Assembly: GCF_047338595.1 (NCBI RefSeq)
Contig: NZ_JBLFBO010000002.1
Coordinates: 62,001 to 126,000, forward strand
Source of the DNA: Nitrospira_D sp019636945
GTDB taxonomy: Bacteria > Nitrospirota > Nitrospiria > Nitrospirales > Nitrospiraceae
Direction of reading: 5' to 3'
DNA: 64,000 nucleotides
Shown: piece after piece, positions 45,187 to 52,626 of the stretch
Numbering within the stretch: the stretch's first letter is position 1
How the letters are laid out: each line of letters starts with the position of its first letter
Made by a program: the position numbers and the translations under genes
The notes under the pieces: generated by a model
What the model was told of the DNA's origin: nothing
The model's database searches: none
The model's input: the letters and a program-made list of their open reading frames with translations, nothing else

Positions 45187-46062
45187 CTACGGCTTCCAGT
45201 CAAAGTGCATTGATAAGCCCGCATGCACCATGATCGTATTAATCGTCGACTCATAGGGATTCACAAACGGACCTTCACCGGTAAAGGCTAGATCGCCGGC
45301 GGGGGAATTTCCATACCGATCCGTCGACAGCCCGTTGTGCTGGGCATGAACATACTTCGCTTCCACAAACGCCGACACATACTTGAAGAGATGGGCCTTA
45401 ATTCCACCGATCCCCAGAAACCCAACGGTCGTATCCCGTTGAGTGGTGATGGCAGTTAACAGCCGTTGCCCTCTGGCTCCGCCCGGCTTCATCCCCAGCT
45501 GATGGGCGCCCACCCCGATGCCGACGTAGGGAAACCATCGGCCGTTGGGATAGGCCTCGGAAATGGCCATCGGGTAGCGCAGCAGGAAATTGGCGCCCAC
45601 ATAGGCAGCTGATATTTCAGTCGTAGTACCTCGATTGGCAATTCCATCTCTTTGGAAACTCCCCGTGGGGTCATTATTAAAAAAGTCCGTACAGCAGGCG
45701 ACGTCCGGATACCACACAAAACCAGTGAGTTCCACGCCGAGGTCCAAGCCCACCAGCTTACTTCTGGTGGGAAACCAGATCCCCGCGTTGCCTCCCCATG
45801 AATGCTTCATTTGATAGTCGACATTATGGATCACTGTCGGCTGGCTCCCGTCCTGAAACGTGGCGTCCTGACTGAACGGAATCGCCACGCCCGCCATGGC
45901 GGAAAAGTAGAGCTCATACGTCCCGGAAGACATATTGGGGAGACCATCCGAGAGGGCATAGGGATCGGCGACCCGTTGGCTGTAGGGATCTTCTGCCCGG
46001 GTGAGATCCGCTGAGCCGAGGACACAGAGGAGACAAATCATCGCCGACATTCTCGCTTTCAT
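45187..46062 (-). CDS. outer-membrane beta-barrel protein, tandem paralog 2
   Basis: A 291-residue paralog of the neighbouring barrel proteins with the same signal peptide, the mature N-terminus DPYSQRVADPYALSDGLP, the double cysteine YPDVACCTDFF, RWFPYVGIGVGAHQ and the ending GLSMHFDWKP. It differs mainly in the loop regions, where insertions and substitutions cluster, as expected for surface-exposed loops. Its first 22 residues match paralog 1 exactly, and its upstream leader is nearly identical to that of paralog 1, showing a recent duplication that included the 5' region. Confidence 0.8.
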   Translation of the reverse strand: MKARMSAMICLLCVLGSADLTRAEDPYSQRVADPYALSDGLPNMSSGTYELYFSAMAGVAIPFSQDATFQDGSQPTVIHNVDYQMKHSWGGNAGIWFPTRSKLVGLDLGVELTGFVWYPDVACCTDFFNNDPTGSFQRDGIANRGTTTEISAAYVGANFLLRYPMAISEAYPNGRWFPYVGIGVGAHQLGMKPGGARGQRLLTAITTQRDTTVGFLGIGGIKAHLFKYVSAFVEAKYVHAQHNGLSTDRYGNSPAGDLAFTGEGPFVNPYESTINTIMVHAGLSMHFDWKP

Positions 46063-46129
46063 TCATCGTCCTCCTACGGTAACGCACCCATGGTCTGAGA
46101 CTAATTGGGGTTGCACATCTGAGATTCTT

Positions 46130-47017
46130 CTACGGCTTCCAGTCAAAGTGCATCGACAGGCCCGCATGCACAAAGATCGTATCGATCGTGGACGAATAGG
46201 GATTCACAATTAAAAATCCATCTGCTGGATCAGTTGGTCCGGGGAATTGTTGGGCTGGAGACGCCCCGAACCGATCCGTCAACAGCCCATCGTGATGGGC
46301 ACGGACATACTTCACCTCGATAAATCCCGCCACATACTTGAAAAGATGCGCCTTGATGCCACCCACACCCTGAAACCCCACCGATGTATTCCGTTGCTCG
46401 GTGATGGGGTTCGTACGTGTATTATCAAGGGCAAAATATGTCGTCACCCCGTGGGCTCCACCAGGCCTCATCGCCATCTGATGCATGCCCACGCCGATCC
46501 CCACGTAGGGAAACCACCGCCCGTTGGGATAGGCCTCGGAAATGGCCATTGGGTAGCGAATCAGAAAGTTGGGACCGATGTAGAGACCTGAGATCTCCGT
46601 CGAAGTGCCTGCCCCCGTTGCGGGATCCCGATTATAATTGTCCTGACAGCAGTGCACGTCCGGATACCAGAGAAAGCCGGTGAGTTCCAGGCCAAGATCG
46701 AATCCAAACAGCTTATTTCTGGTAGGGAACCAAACCCCGAGGTTGCCGCCGAGCGAGAATTTCGAGACGTAGTCGACATCCTGGACCACCCTCGGTGAGG
46801 TCCCGTCCGTAAACGTGGCGTCCTGACTGAACGGAATGCCCACTCCCGCAAAAAATGATAGATAGGGCTCAAGTGTCCCGGAGGACATATTGGGGAGACC
46901 ATCCGAGAGGGCATAGGGATCGGCGACCCGTTGGGTATAGGGATCTTCTGCCCGGGTGAGATCCGCAGAGCCAAGGACACAGAGGAGACAAATCATCGCC
47001 GACATTCTCGCTTTCAT
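46130..47017 (-). CDS. outer-membrane beta-barrel protein, tandem paralog 1
   Basis: A 295-residue barrel protein, first of the triplet in transcription order. Signal peptide, DPYTQRVADPYALSDGLP start, KFSLGGNLGVWFPTR, the double cysteine YPDVHCCQDNYN, RWFPYVGIGVGMHQ and the terminal GLSMHFDWKP are shared with the others. It has an extra loop (TYFALDNTRTNPI) near residue 190. AGGAGGACG lies just before the start. The three genes each have their own leader, so they could be expressed separately. Confidence 0.8.
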   Translation of the reverse strand: MKARMSAMICLLCVLGSADLTRAEDPYTQRVADPYALSDGLPNMSSGTLEPYLSFFAGVGIPFSQDATFTDGTSPRVVQDVDYVSKFSLGGNLGVWFPTRNKLFGFDLGLELTGFLWYPDVHCCQDNYNRDPATGAGTSTEISGLYIGPNFLIRYPMAISEAYPNGRWFPYVGIGVGMHQMAMRPGGAHGVTTYFALDNTRTNPITEQRNTSVGFQGVGGIKAHLFKYVAGFIEVKYVRAHHDGLLTDRFGASPAQQFPGPTDPADGFLIVNPYSSTIDTIFVHAGLSMHFDWKP

Positions 47018-47875
47018 TCATCGTCCTCCTACGGTAACGCACCCATGGTCTGAGACTAATTGGGGTTGCACATTCTGAGATCGATCAGTCGATCGTCGTT
47101 GGTCTGTGTCGTGAGACGAGTGCGTCCGTGCATGAATCGACTCGACCCCCGGTTCGGCGGTTACGGTTCTTGGCATAAGAGTCCACCCATCCGCCTCTCA
47201 GAGCGATCAGGAGGGGATACTCCTTTCGTATACATTCGGCGAACGGCGCCAACAGTAGCAACCCCGCCTTCATTTTTGAAAATAGATAAAACGGATTGGA
47301 GTTATCGATAAATCCAATATGGCAGTCTGGCTGTCATGAGATCATCGAGATGGATTCCAACTGCCTCGAGTTGACTTCCGAACCGACCTACCCCTCCTCT
47401 CTCCGCTCTTGATCTCGTAATTGCTTCTAATAGCTTGGCTTCCACATCATGTGTGAACAGGGAGGGCACAGAGGTCGACCGCCTGATAAAGGACCTTGGA
47501 TTCAACAGCTTCGGCTGGTGCTGCAACAAAGCTTTGATCAGCCATTCACAGTGAGATTGGCATGTTTTCGAGAAGAAGCCGGTTCACCATACGGTCTTCG
47601 ATTGCTTCGGAGGCAGCCGGTACGCTGTTGAAAAACCAGCCGCTTCGCTCTAGGGCTGCGTACGGGTTTAGATAGACTCCACGTGTTCTCTTCCCGCGGT
47701 TTTACTGGATGGCCTTTCTGAGGAACCTATGAGACATCCAGATTGAGTCCGCCGGCGGAGGTACTGATTCCTTTTGACGGTGGTGCAGGGTTTATGACTA
47801 CACTGCGAACAGGCCTGTGAGGCTGCTTCACGGAACCGGATGAACGGAAAGGCTTAAGAATATCAGTTAGGATAC
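47018..47875. other. 860-base stretch without a convincing gene
   Basis: The first 66 bases form the leader of the barrel gene. The rest contains only short open frames on both strands with no ribosome binding site or recognisable product. At about 47629-47680 a segment reading CGCTGTTGAAAAACCAGCC, followed by GGCTGCGTACGGG, looks like one decayed end of a GCTGAAAAA-type palindrome. Parts may be remnants of lost genes. Confidence 0.45.
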
Positions 47876-48748
47876 CTACCGTCCCAACGCCTTCTTGACC
47901 GCCTCCCCGATCTCTGCGGGATTCTTGACGACTGTTACCCCAGCTGCTTCCAGGGTCTTCATTTTTTCAGATGCCGTCCCCTTGCCGCCGGAGATAATCG
48001 CACCGGCATGGCCCATGCGACGGCCAGGAGGCGCCGTAATCCCGGCGATGAAGCTAACAACTGGTTTCTTTACGTTCTTCTTGATGAATTCAGCAGCTTT
48101 TTCTTCCGCGTCGCCGCCGATTTCGCCGATCATGACGATGGCCTGAGTCTCTGGATCTTTTTCAAACAACGGCAGGACATCCACGAACCCCGTACCGTTC
48201 ACGGGATCACCACCGATTCCGACGCACGTAGTTTCTCCCAAACCCAATGTCGAGAGCTGGTGTACCGCTTCATAGGTCAAGGTCCCACTGCGCGACACCA
48301 CGCCGACAACACCCTTTTTGTGAATAAAGCCCGGCATGATGCCGATCTTCGCTTCATCGACCGTAATCACCCCTGGGCAGTTCGGACCAATAAGTCGCAC
48401 ATCCCGACCGCGCAGAGCCCGTTTCACTTTCACCATGTCATTCACCGGGATCCCCTCCGTGATACAGATCACGAGTTTGATTCCGGCATCAGCTGCTTCC
48501 AAAATGGCATCGGCACAGAAGGGTGGAGGCACAAAGATGAGCGACGTATCCGCTTCGGTCTTTTTCACCGCATCCGCCACCGTATTGAATACGGGAATGC
48601 CTTCGACTTCCTGCCCGCCTTTACCCGGCGTCACACCGGCGACGACCTTGGTCCCATAGGCCTTACATTGAGTCGCGTGGAACGAACCTTCCTTCCCCGT
48701 AATCCCCTGCACCACGACGCGTGTATTCTTATTGACGAGAATGCTCAC
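47876..48748 (-). CDS. sucD: succinate-CoA ligase (ADP-forming), alpha subunit
   Basis: A 290-residue protein converting succinate, CoA and ATP to succinyl-CoA with SucC, in the reductive direction here. Motifs are the CoA-binding N-terminus NKNTRVVVQGITGKEGSFH, GPNCPGVI near residue 123, SRSGTLTYEA near residue 153, and the phospho-accepting histidine in GHAGAIISGGKGTA near residue 247. It is the last gene of the rTCA cluster. Its N-terminus resembles that of AclA in the same cluster, reflecting common ancestry. Confidence 0.95.
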   Translation of the reverse strand: MSILVNKNTRVVVQGITGKEGSFHATQCKAYGTKVVAGVTPGKGGQEVEGIPVFNTVADAVKKTEADTSLIFVPPPFCADAILEAADAGIKLVICITEGIPVNDMVKVKRALRGRDVRLIGPNCPGVITVDEAKIGIMPGFIHKKGVVGVVSRSGTLTYEAVHQLSTLGLGETTCVGIGGDPVNGTGFVDVLPLFEKDPETQAIVMIGEIGGDAEEKAAEFIKKNVKKPVVSFIAGITAPPGRRMGHAGAIISGGKGTASEKMKTLEAAGVTVVKNPAEIGEAVKKALGR

Positions 48749-48779
48749 GGTTTCCTCTTTTCTTATCTTCCCTTTTAAG

Positions 48780-48901
48780 AAGGTGTGCCGGGTCGGTCTT
48801 CATACTGCGCGCATCCACCGAGCGCCGAACAATGTCTGATAATCTAATTTACTTCTTGTGTGCGCGGTGGGCGAGCACTGAAGACTGGCCCGGCGCACCT
48901 T
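48780..48901. repeat. imperfect palindrome, GCGCGCAT/CACCGAGC core (copy 2)
   Basis: The outer arms AAGGTGTGCCGGGTCGG (from 48780, extending to TCTTCA) and the matching right arm ending at 48901 pair over about 23 bases with a few mismatches. Inside lie GCGCGCATCCACCGAGC and GTGTGCGCGGTGGGC, the same core as copy 1 at 35401-35507. It fills most of the sucC-sucD gap, where it must be carried in the operon mRNA if the genes are co-transcribed. Confidence 0.75.
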
Positions 48902-48906
48902 TTCCC

Positions 48907-50085
48907 TCACGCTGCTTTTCCTGTCAGTTTCACAATTTTTTGGGCGGCTTCCCACAGATCGTTGGCGACATCGAGCTTCAACCCGGAATCTGCCAACAGC
49001 TTACGGCCTTCTTCGGCATTGGTTCCTTGCAGTCGAACCACGAGAGGCACGTTGATCTTCACTTCCTTGGCCGCTTCGATGACACCGTGGGCAATACGTT
49101 CACAGCGCACGATTCCACCAAAAATGTTGATGAAGATGCCTTTCACGTTCGGATCTTTCAGCAGAATCCGGAATCCGGCGGCAACCGTCTCCTTCGTCGC
49201 GCCTCCGCCCACGTCCAAGAAGTTCGCCGGTTCGCTGCCCGCTAGCTTGATGACGTCCATCGTGGCCATCGCCAAACCAGCCCCGTTCACCATGCAACCG
49301 ATGTTGCCGTCCAGTTTTACATAGTTCAGATTGTTCGCGGTCGCTTCAATTTCCAGCGGCTCCTCCTCATTCAGATCACGCATCTTCTGCACATCTTCAT
49401 GCTTGAAGAGGCCGTTGTCGTCGAACGAGACTTTGCCGTCCAGCGCCACGACGGTCTTTTCTTTCGTGATAATGAGGGGATTAATTTCGACCAGGGCACA
49501 GTTCTTCTCCATGAACAGGCGGTACAGATTCCCCAGCATCTTGATGAATGGATTCATTGCCGTCGGCTCGATATTCTGAAGCCCGAGCGCAAAGGCGATG
49601 TTCCGCCCGTTGTATCCCTGAAATCCCACGGCAGGATCAATCGGTTCCTTGATGATCTTTTCCGGGGTCTTGGCGGCTACTTCTTCGATTTCCATCCCGC
49701 CTTCGGTACTGGCGATGAACGTCGGCCAACCGGTATCCCGATCGACCAGGATCGAAAGATACAGCTCCTTGGCGATGTTCGCCCCCTCTTCCATCAGCAG
49801 ACGGTGAACCTGACGCCCTTTGGGACCTGTTTGATGCGTCACCAGCGTCTTGCCGATGAGCTCTTTCGCAAACCCTGCCACCGCTGTCTTATCCTTCGTG
49901 ATTTTTACTCCACCCGCCTTCCCTCGACCTCCGGCATGAATCTGTGCTTTGACGACGAATACGGGTGTATTCAGCTCATTGGCCCAAGCAGTGGCCGCTT
50001 CAGGAGAAGTAATTTCCTTTCCCTTCGGCACCGGCACACCAAATTGTGCAAAGAGAGACTTCGCTTGGAATTCATGAACGTTCAT
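48907..50085 (-). CDS. sucC: succinate-CoA ligase (ADP-forming), beta subunit
   Basis: A 392-residue ATP-grasp subunit. Motifs: MNVHEFQAKSLFAQFGVPVP at the start, QIHAGGRGKAGGVK near residue 46, the ATP-binding LVDRDTGWPTFIAS near residue 112, and near residue 262 the sequence NGAGLAMATMD, followed by NFLDVGGGATKE and FINIFGGIVRCE. Length and motifs are standard. It lies upstream of sucD in the leftward cluster, separated by a palindromic repeat, and downstream of frdA, separated by heptanucleotide repeats. Confidence 0.95.
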   Translation of the reverse strand: MNVHEFQAKSLFAQFGVPVPKGKEITSPEAATAWANELNTPVFVVKAQIHAGGRGKAGGVKITKDKTAVAGFAKELIGKTLVTHQTGPKGRQVHRLLMEEGANIAKELYLSILVDRDTGWPTFIASTEGGMEIEEVAAKTPEKIIKEPIDPAVGFQGYNGRNIAFALGLQNIEPTAMNPFIKMLGNLYRLFMEKNCALVEINPLIITKEKTVVALDGKVSFDDNGLFKHEDVQKMRDLNEEEPLEIEATANNLNYVKLDGNIGCMVNGAGLAMATMDVIKLAGSEPANFLDVGGGATKETVAAGFRILLKDPNVKGIFINIFGGIVRCERIAHGVIEAAKEVKINVPLVVRLQGTNAEEGRKLLADSGLKLDVANDLWEAAQKIVKLTGKAA

Positions 50086-50099
50086 TCTTAACCTCGAAG

Positions 50100-50186
50100 A
50101 GCTAATAGCAGATGGCTAATAGCCTTATGGGACGGACTGAGAGCAGACAGGCTTTTTTGCCATTCGCTATCAGCCATTCGCCATAG
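50100..50186. repeat. heptanucleotide repeat hairpin in the frdA-sucC gap
   Basis: Left block (50100-50120): three 7-base units, AGCTAAT AGCAGAT followed by GGCTAAT. Right block (50159-50186): four units, GCCATTC GCTATCA and so on. The blocks are roughly complementary (GGCTAATAGC against GCTATCAGCC), so the gap can fold into a hairpin. Confidence 0.8.
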
Positions 50187-50191
50187 GCTCC

Positions 50192-51772
50192 TTATGCTTT
50201 CCTCGTGTACGCCGGCAGGATCATCGGCGAGATGACACCACTGACGTTCCCATGCTTCTTGGCTTCCGCGCGGAACTGTTGCACATGCCTGAGGGACAGC
50301 GCGCCCTGTTTCATCGACTGCGCACGACCGGCAGCGGTCAAGCCGGAGCGTTTCCCGAACACCATGAGGTCCAATAAGGAATTCCCCATGAGACGGTTCC
50401 GCCCATGCAGTCCGCCGGACGCCTCTCCTGCCACGAACAGATTCTTCACATTGGTTTCCGAGTTCGTATCGATCTTTACCCCGCCGTTCTGATAGTGCAG
50501 CGTCGGATAGATCAAGACCGGATCCTTGCTGATATCGATCCCGAATCGCTCAAACTGCATCATCATCGCCGGGAAATGCTTTTCGACCGTACCCGGCCCA
50601 TGCTCGGCATCCAGCAACGGCGTATCCAACCAAACTCCAACACGGCCTGACATCGTCCTGATCCCACGCCCTTCCTCACACTCGCGGATAATCGAAGAAG
50701 ACACGACATCTCGCGTATCGAGCTCGTTGACAAACCGTTCACCCTTGGCATTGACGAGGTGCCCACCTTCGGAGCGAATCCCCTCCGTAACCAATGCCCC
50801 GATCAATTGTTCAGGATACACGGCACCCGACGGGTGATATTGAAATGTGTCGACATGTGCGAGTTTGGCGCCCATGCGATAGGCCAAGCAGAGCCCATCA
50901 CCGGTCGCTCCATAGTGATTGCTCGTGGGGAACCCTTGAATGTGCAATCGACCAATGCCACCGGTCGCCACAATCACCGACTTGGCGGCGACGACCACAT
51001 GCCGCTGATTGTCGAGATCTTTAAAAATCGCGCCGGTGCAGGCCCCTTGGCCGTCGCTCAGCAGTTCAACGGCAGCCGCGAACTCCAATAATTGAATCTT
51101 TTGATTGATGACCTCGTCCTTGAGTACACGCATGATTTCGAGGCCGGTGTAGTCCGAGCAGGTCAAGAGACGAGGTTTCGAACTCCCCCCGCCCTTCTTC
51201 ACATGCAGATTCCCGTCGGCCTGCCGATCGAACAGCACACCCAACTCCAAGAGCCACTTCGCAATCGACGGCCCATCTTCGACCATGACTTTGAGCAGGG
51301 CATGGTCGTTTTCCATGTGCCCGCCCTTGAGCGTATCGATGAAATGGGTGACCGGCGAATCTTCGGGCGCCACGGAAATCTGCATCCCGCCCTGCGCCAT
51401 CACACTGTTGGAATCGCCCAAGCGAAGCTTCGTGGCCAGAATGGTTTTTGCTCCCGCGCCATGGGCGTGCAAAGCCGCGGCACAACCCGCGCCTCCACCA
51501 CCGATGACCAGGACATCGCAGGTATACTGAGGCGTAAGATCGGCATTGTCTTGAATGGAACTGTCGCCTTCAAGCAAGGTCGCCAACTCGACGACGGTTT
51601 TGTCGCCTTCGTTCGGACCGAACTTAATCGGACGATAGGCGCTGGCCCGAAAATCAGGATGGTACTTGTGAATCAGTTGGTCCCGGTCCGTCGGAGAAAA
51701 CTTGGGGATGGTCTGCTTACGCCGGGCATCCCGAGTCTTGTGTACGATCTGTTGGAGCGCGTGAATATCCAT
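50192..51772 (-). CDS. frdA: fumarate reductase / succinate dehydrogenase-type flavoprotein
   Basis: A 526-residue FAD protein. The dinucleotide fold VLVIGGGGAGCAAALHAHGAG lies near residue 89, GGIGRLHIQGFPTSNHYGATGDG near residue 272, the active-site QYHPSGAVYPEQ near residue 312, HYQNGGV with a catalytic histidine near residue 428, and GRNRLMGNSLLDL near residue 456. The usual covalent-FAD motif with histidine is replaced by NSVMAQGG near residue 125, so FAD is probably non-covalently bound. With FrdB it should reduce fumarate in the rTCA cycle. No membrane anchor gene is present. Confidence 0.9.
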   Translation of the reverse strand: MDIHALQQIVHKTRDARRKQTIPKFSPTDRDQLIHKYHPDFRASAYRPIKFGPNEGDKTVVELATLLEGDSSIQDNADLTPQYTCDVLVIGGGGAGCAAALHAHGAGAKTILATKLRLGDSNSVMAQGGMQISVAPEDSPVTHFIDTLKGGHMENDHALLKVMVEDGPSIAKWLLELGVLFDRQADGNLHVKKGGGSSKPRLLTCSDYTGLEIMRVLKDEVINQKIQLLEFAAAVELLSDGQGACTGAIFKDLDNQRHVVVAAKSVIVATGGIGRLHIQGFPTSNHYGATGDGLCLAYRMGAKLAHVDTFQYHPSGAVYPEQLIGALVTEGIRSEGGHLVNAKGERFVNELDTRDVVSSSIIRECEEGRGIRTMSGRVGVWLDTPLLDAEHGPGTVEKHFPAMMMQFERFGIDISKDPVLIYPTLHYQNGGVKIDTNSETNVKNLFVAGEASGGLHGRNRLMGNSLLDLMVFGKRSGLTAAGRAQSMKQGALSLRHVQQFRAEAKKHGNVSGVISPMILPAYTRKA

Positions 51773-51776
51773 GTCT

Positions 51777-51835
51777 AGCTTTCAGCTACCTGCGTTCAGC
51801 AACCGCCTCTCAGAAGCTGAGAGCTGATGGCTGAT
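51777..51835. repeat. heptanucleotide repeat hairpin in the frdB-frdA gap
   Basis: Five degenerate 7-base units on the left (AGCTTTC AGCTACC ... GCCTCTC) and three on the right (AGCTGAG AGCTGAT GGCTGAT), with partial complementarity (CTCTCAG against CTGAGAG). Same period as the other cluster gaps. Confidence 0.75.
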
Positions 51836-51845
51836 GGCCTGGTGG

Positions 51846-52559
51846 CTATTTCACCATCGCACAATGTTCGGCCAGTTCTTTCTCATTCATCTTCAGAATC
51901 TTGGCCCATTCGTCCTTATAGATGTCGTCCTGAATCTCTTTGATCCTGGTATCGAGCCCGACCGGCTTGTCAGTAAAATGGGCGCCCTGCGCACGGCTGA
52001 CATAGAGGGCCACGAGATTCGGCGCAATGTCGGCAATGCAGACCGGCGTACACATCCCGCACATGACACAATCCATGAACATCTCAGAGACGCTCTTAAA
52101 GTCACCGAAAACAGCCTTCCAAACTCCTTCCCGCACGTCGATCTTCTGCGGGCAGGCTTCGGTGCAGGCATTGCAATTTCGGCACAGCGGAGCTTCCGGA
52201 TAGAGATTGAACAGATCTTGTTTCGGGTCTTGGAGCTTCTGAATTTCGTAGGTGGCCTTTCGGGCCGGAAACGGCGGCATCATCGTAAACGACATGCCAT
52301 CCTGTACCGCCATCTGACAAGCGAGACAGGTTCTCACTTTCGGATCATCTTTCGTCCGGTAGTAGGTGGCACAGGCCCCGCAGAATCCCCCCAGACAACC
52401 GACGCCACGCACGACATCGATCCCGGCGTACCACATGGCACGGACGACAGTAATCCCCTCCGGCACGTCCACTTTCTTGCCGGCGATCTCGATCGTGACC
52501 ATCCGGGGCTTCATCACCTCGGGCTGATCGATCACATTTTCGTTTAATTCTTGAGCCAT
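51846..52559 (-). CDS. frdB: fumarate reductase / succinate dehydrogenase-type iron-sulfur subunit
   Basis: A 237-residue iron-sulfur protein. The N-terminal 2Fe-2S domain has GCLGGFCGACATYY near residue 58 and VRTCLAC near residue 79. Two further clusters are bound by CRNCNACTEACP near residue 128 and CVMCGMCTPVC near residue 167, the latter with four cysteines, so it suggests two 4Fe-4S clusters rather than the 4Fe-4S plus 3Fe-4S of classical SdhB. It sits directly upstream of frdA. Electron donor unknown; a soluble NADH- or ferredoxin-linked partner is possible. Confidence 0.88.
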   Translation of the reverse strand: MAQELNENVIDQPEVMKPRMVTIEIAGKKVDVPEGITVVRAMWYAGIDVVRGVGCLGGFCGACATYYRTKDDPKVRTCLACQMAVQDGMSFTMMPPFPARKATYEIQKLQDPKQDLFNLYPEAPLCRNCNACTEACPQKIDVREGVWKAVFGDFKSVSEMFMDCVMCGMCTPVCIADIAPNLVALYVSRAQGAHFTDKPVGLDTRIKEIQDDIYKDEWAKILKMNEKELAEHCAMVK

Positions 52560-52573
52560 TTTACAAACCAGTA

Positions 52574-52623
52574 AGGGGTGAAGGGTGAGGGGTAAGGAGA
52601 AATCCTCACCCCTGACTCCTCAC
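52574..52623. repeat. heptanucleotide repeat hairpin in the icd-frdB gap
   Basis: Left units AGGGGTG AAGGGTG then AGGGGTA, right units TCCTCAC CCCTGAC then TCCTCAC, in 7-base register on each side and largely complementary to each other, with a short AGGAGAAA spacer. Confidence 0.85.
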
Positions 52624-52626
52624 TGT

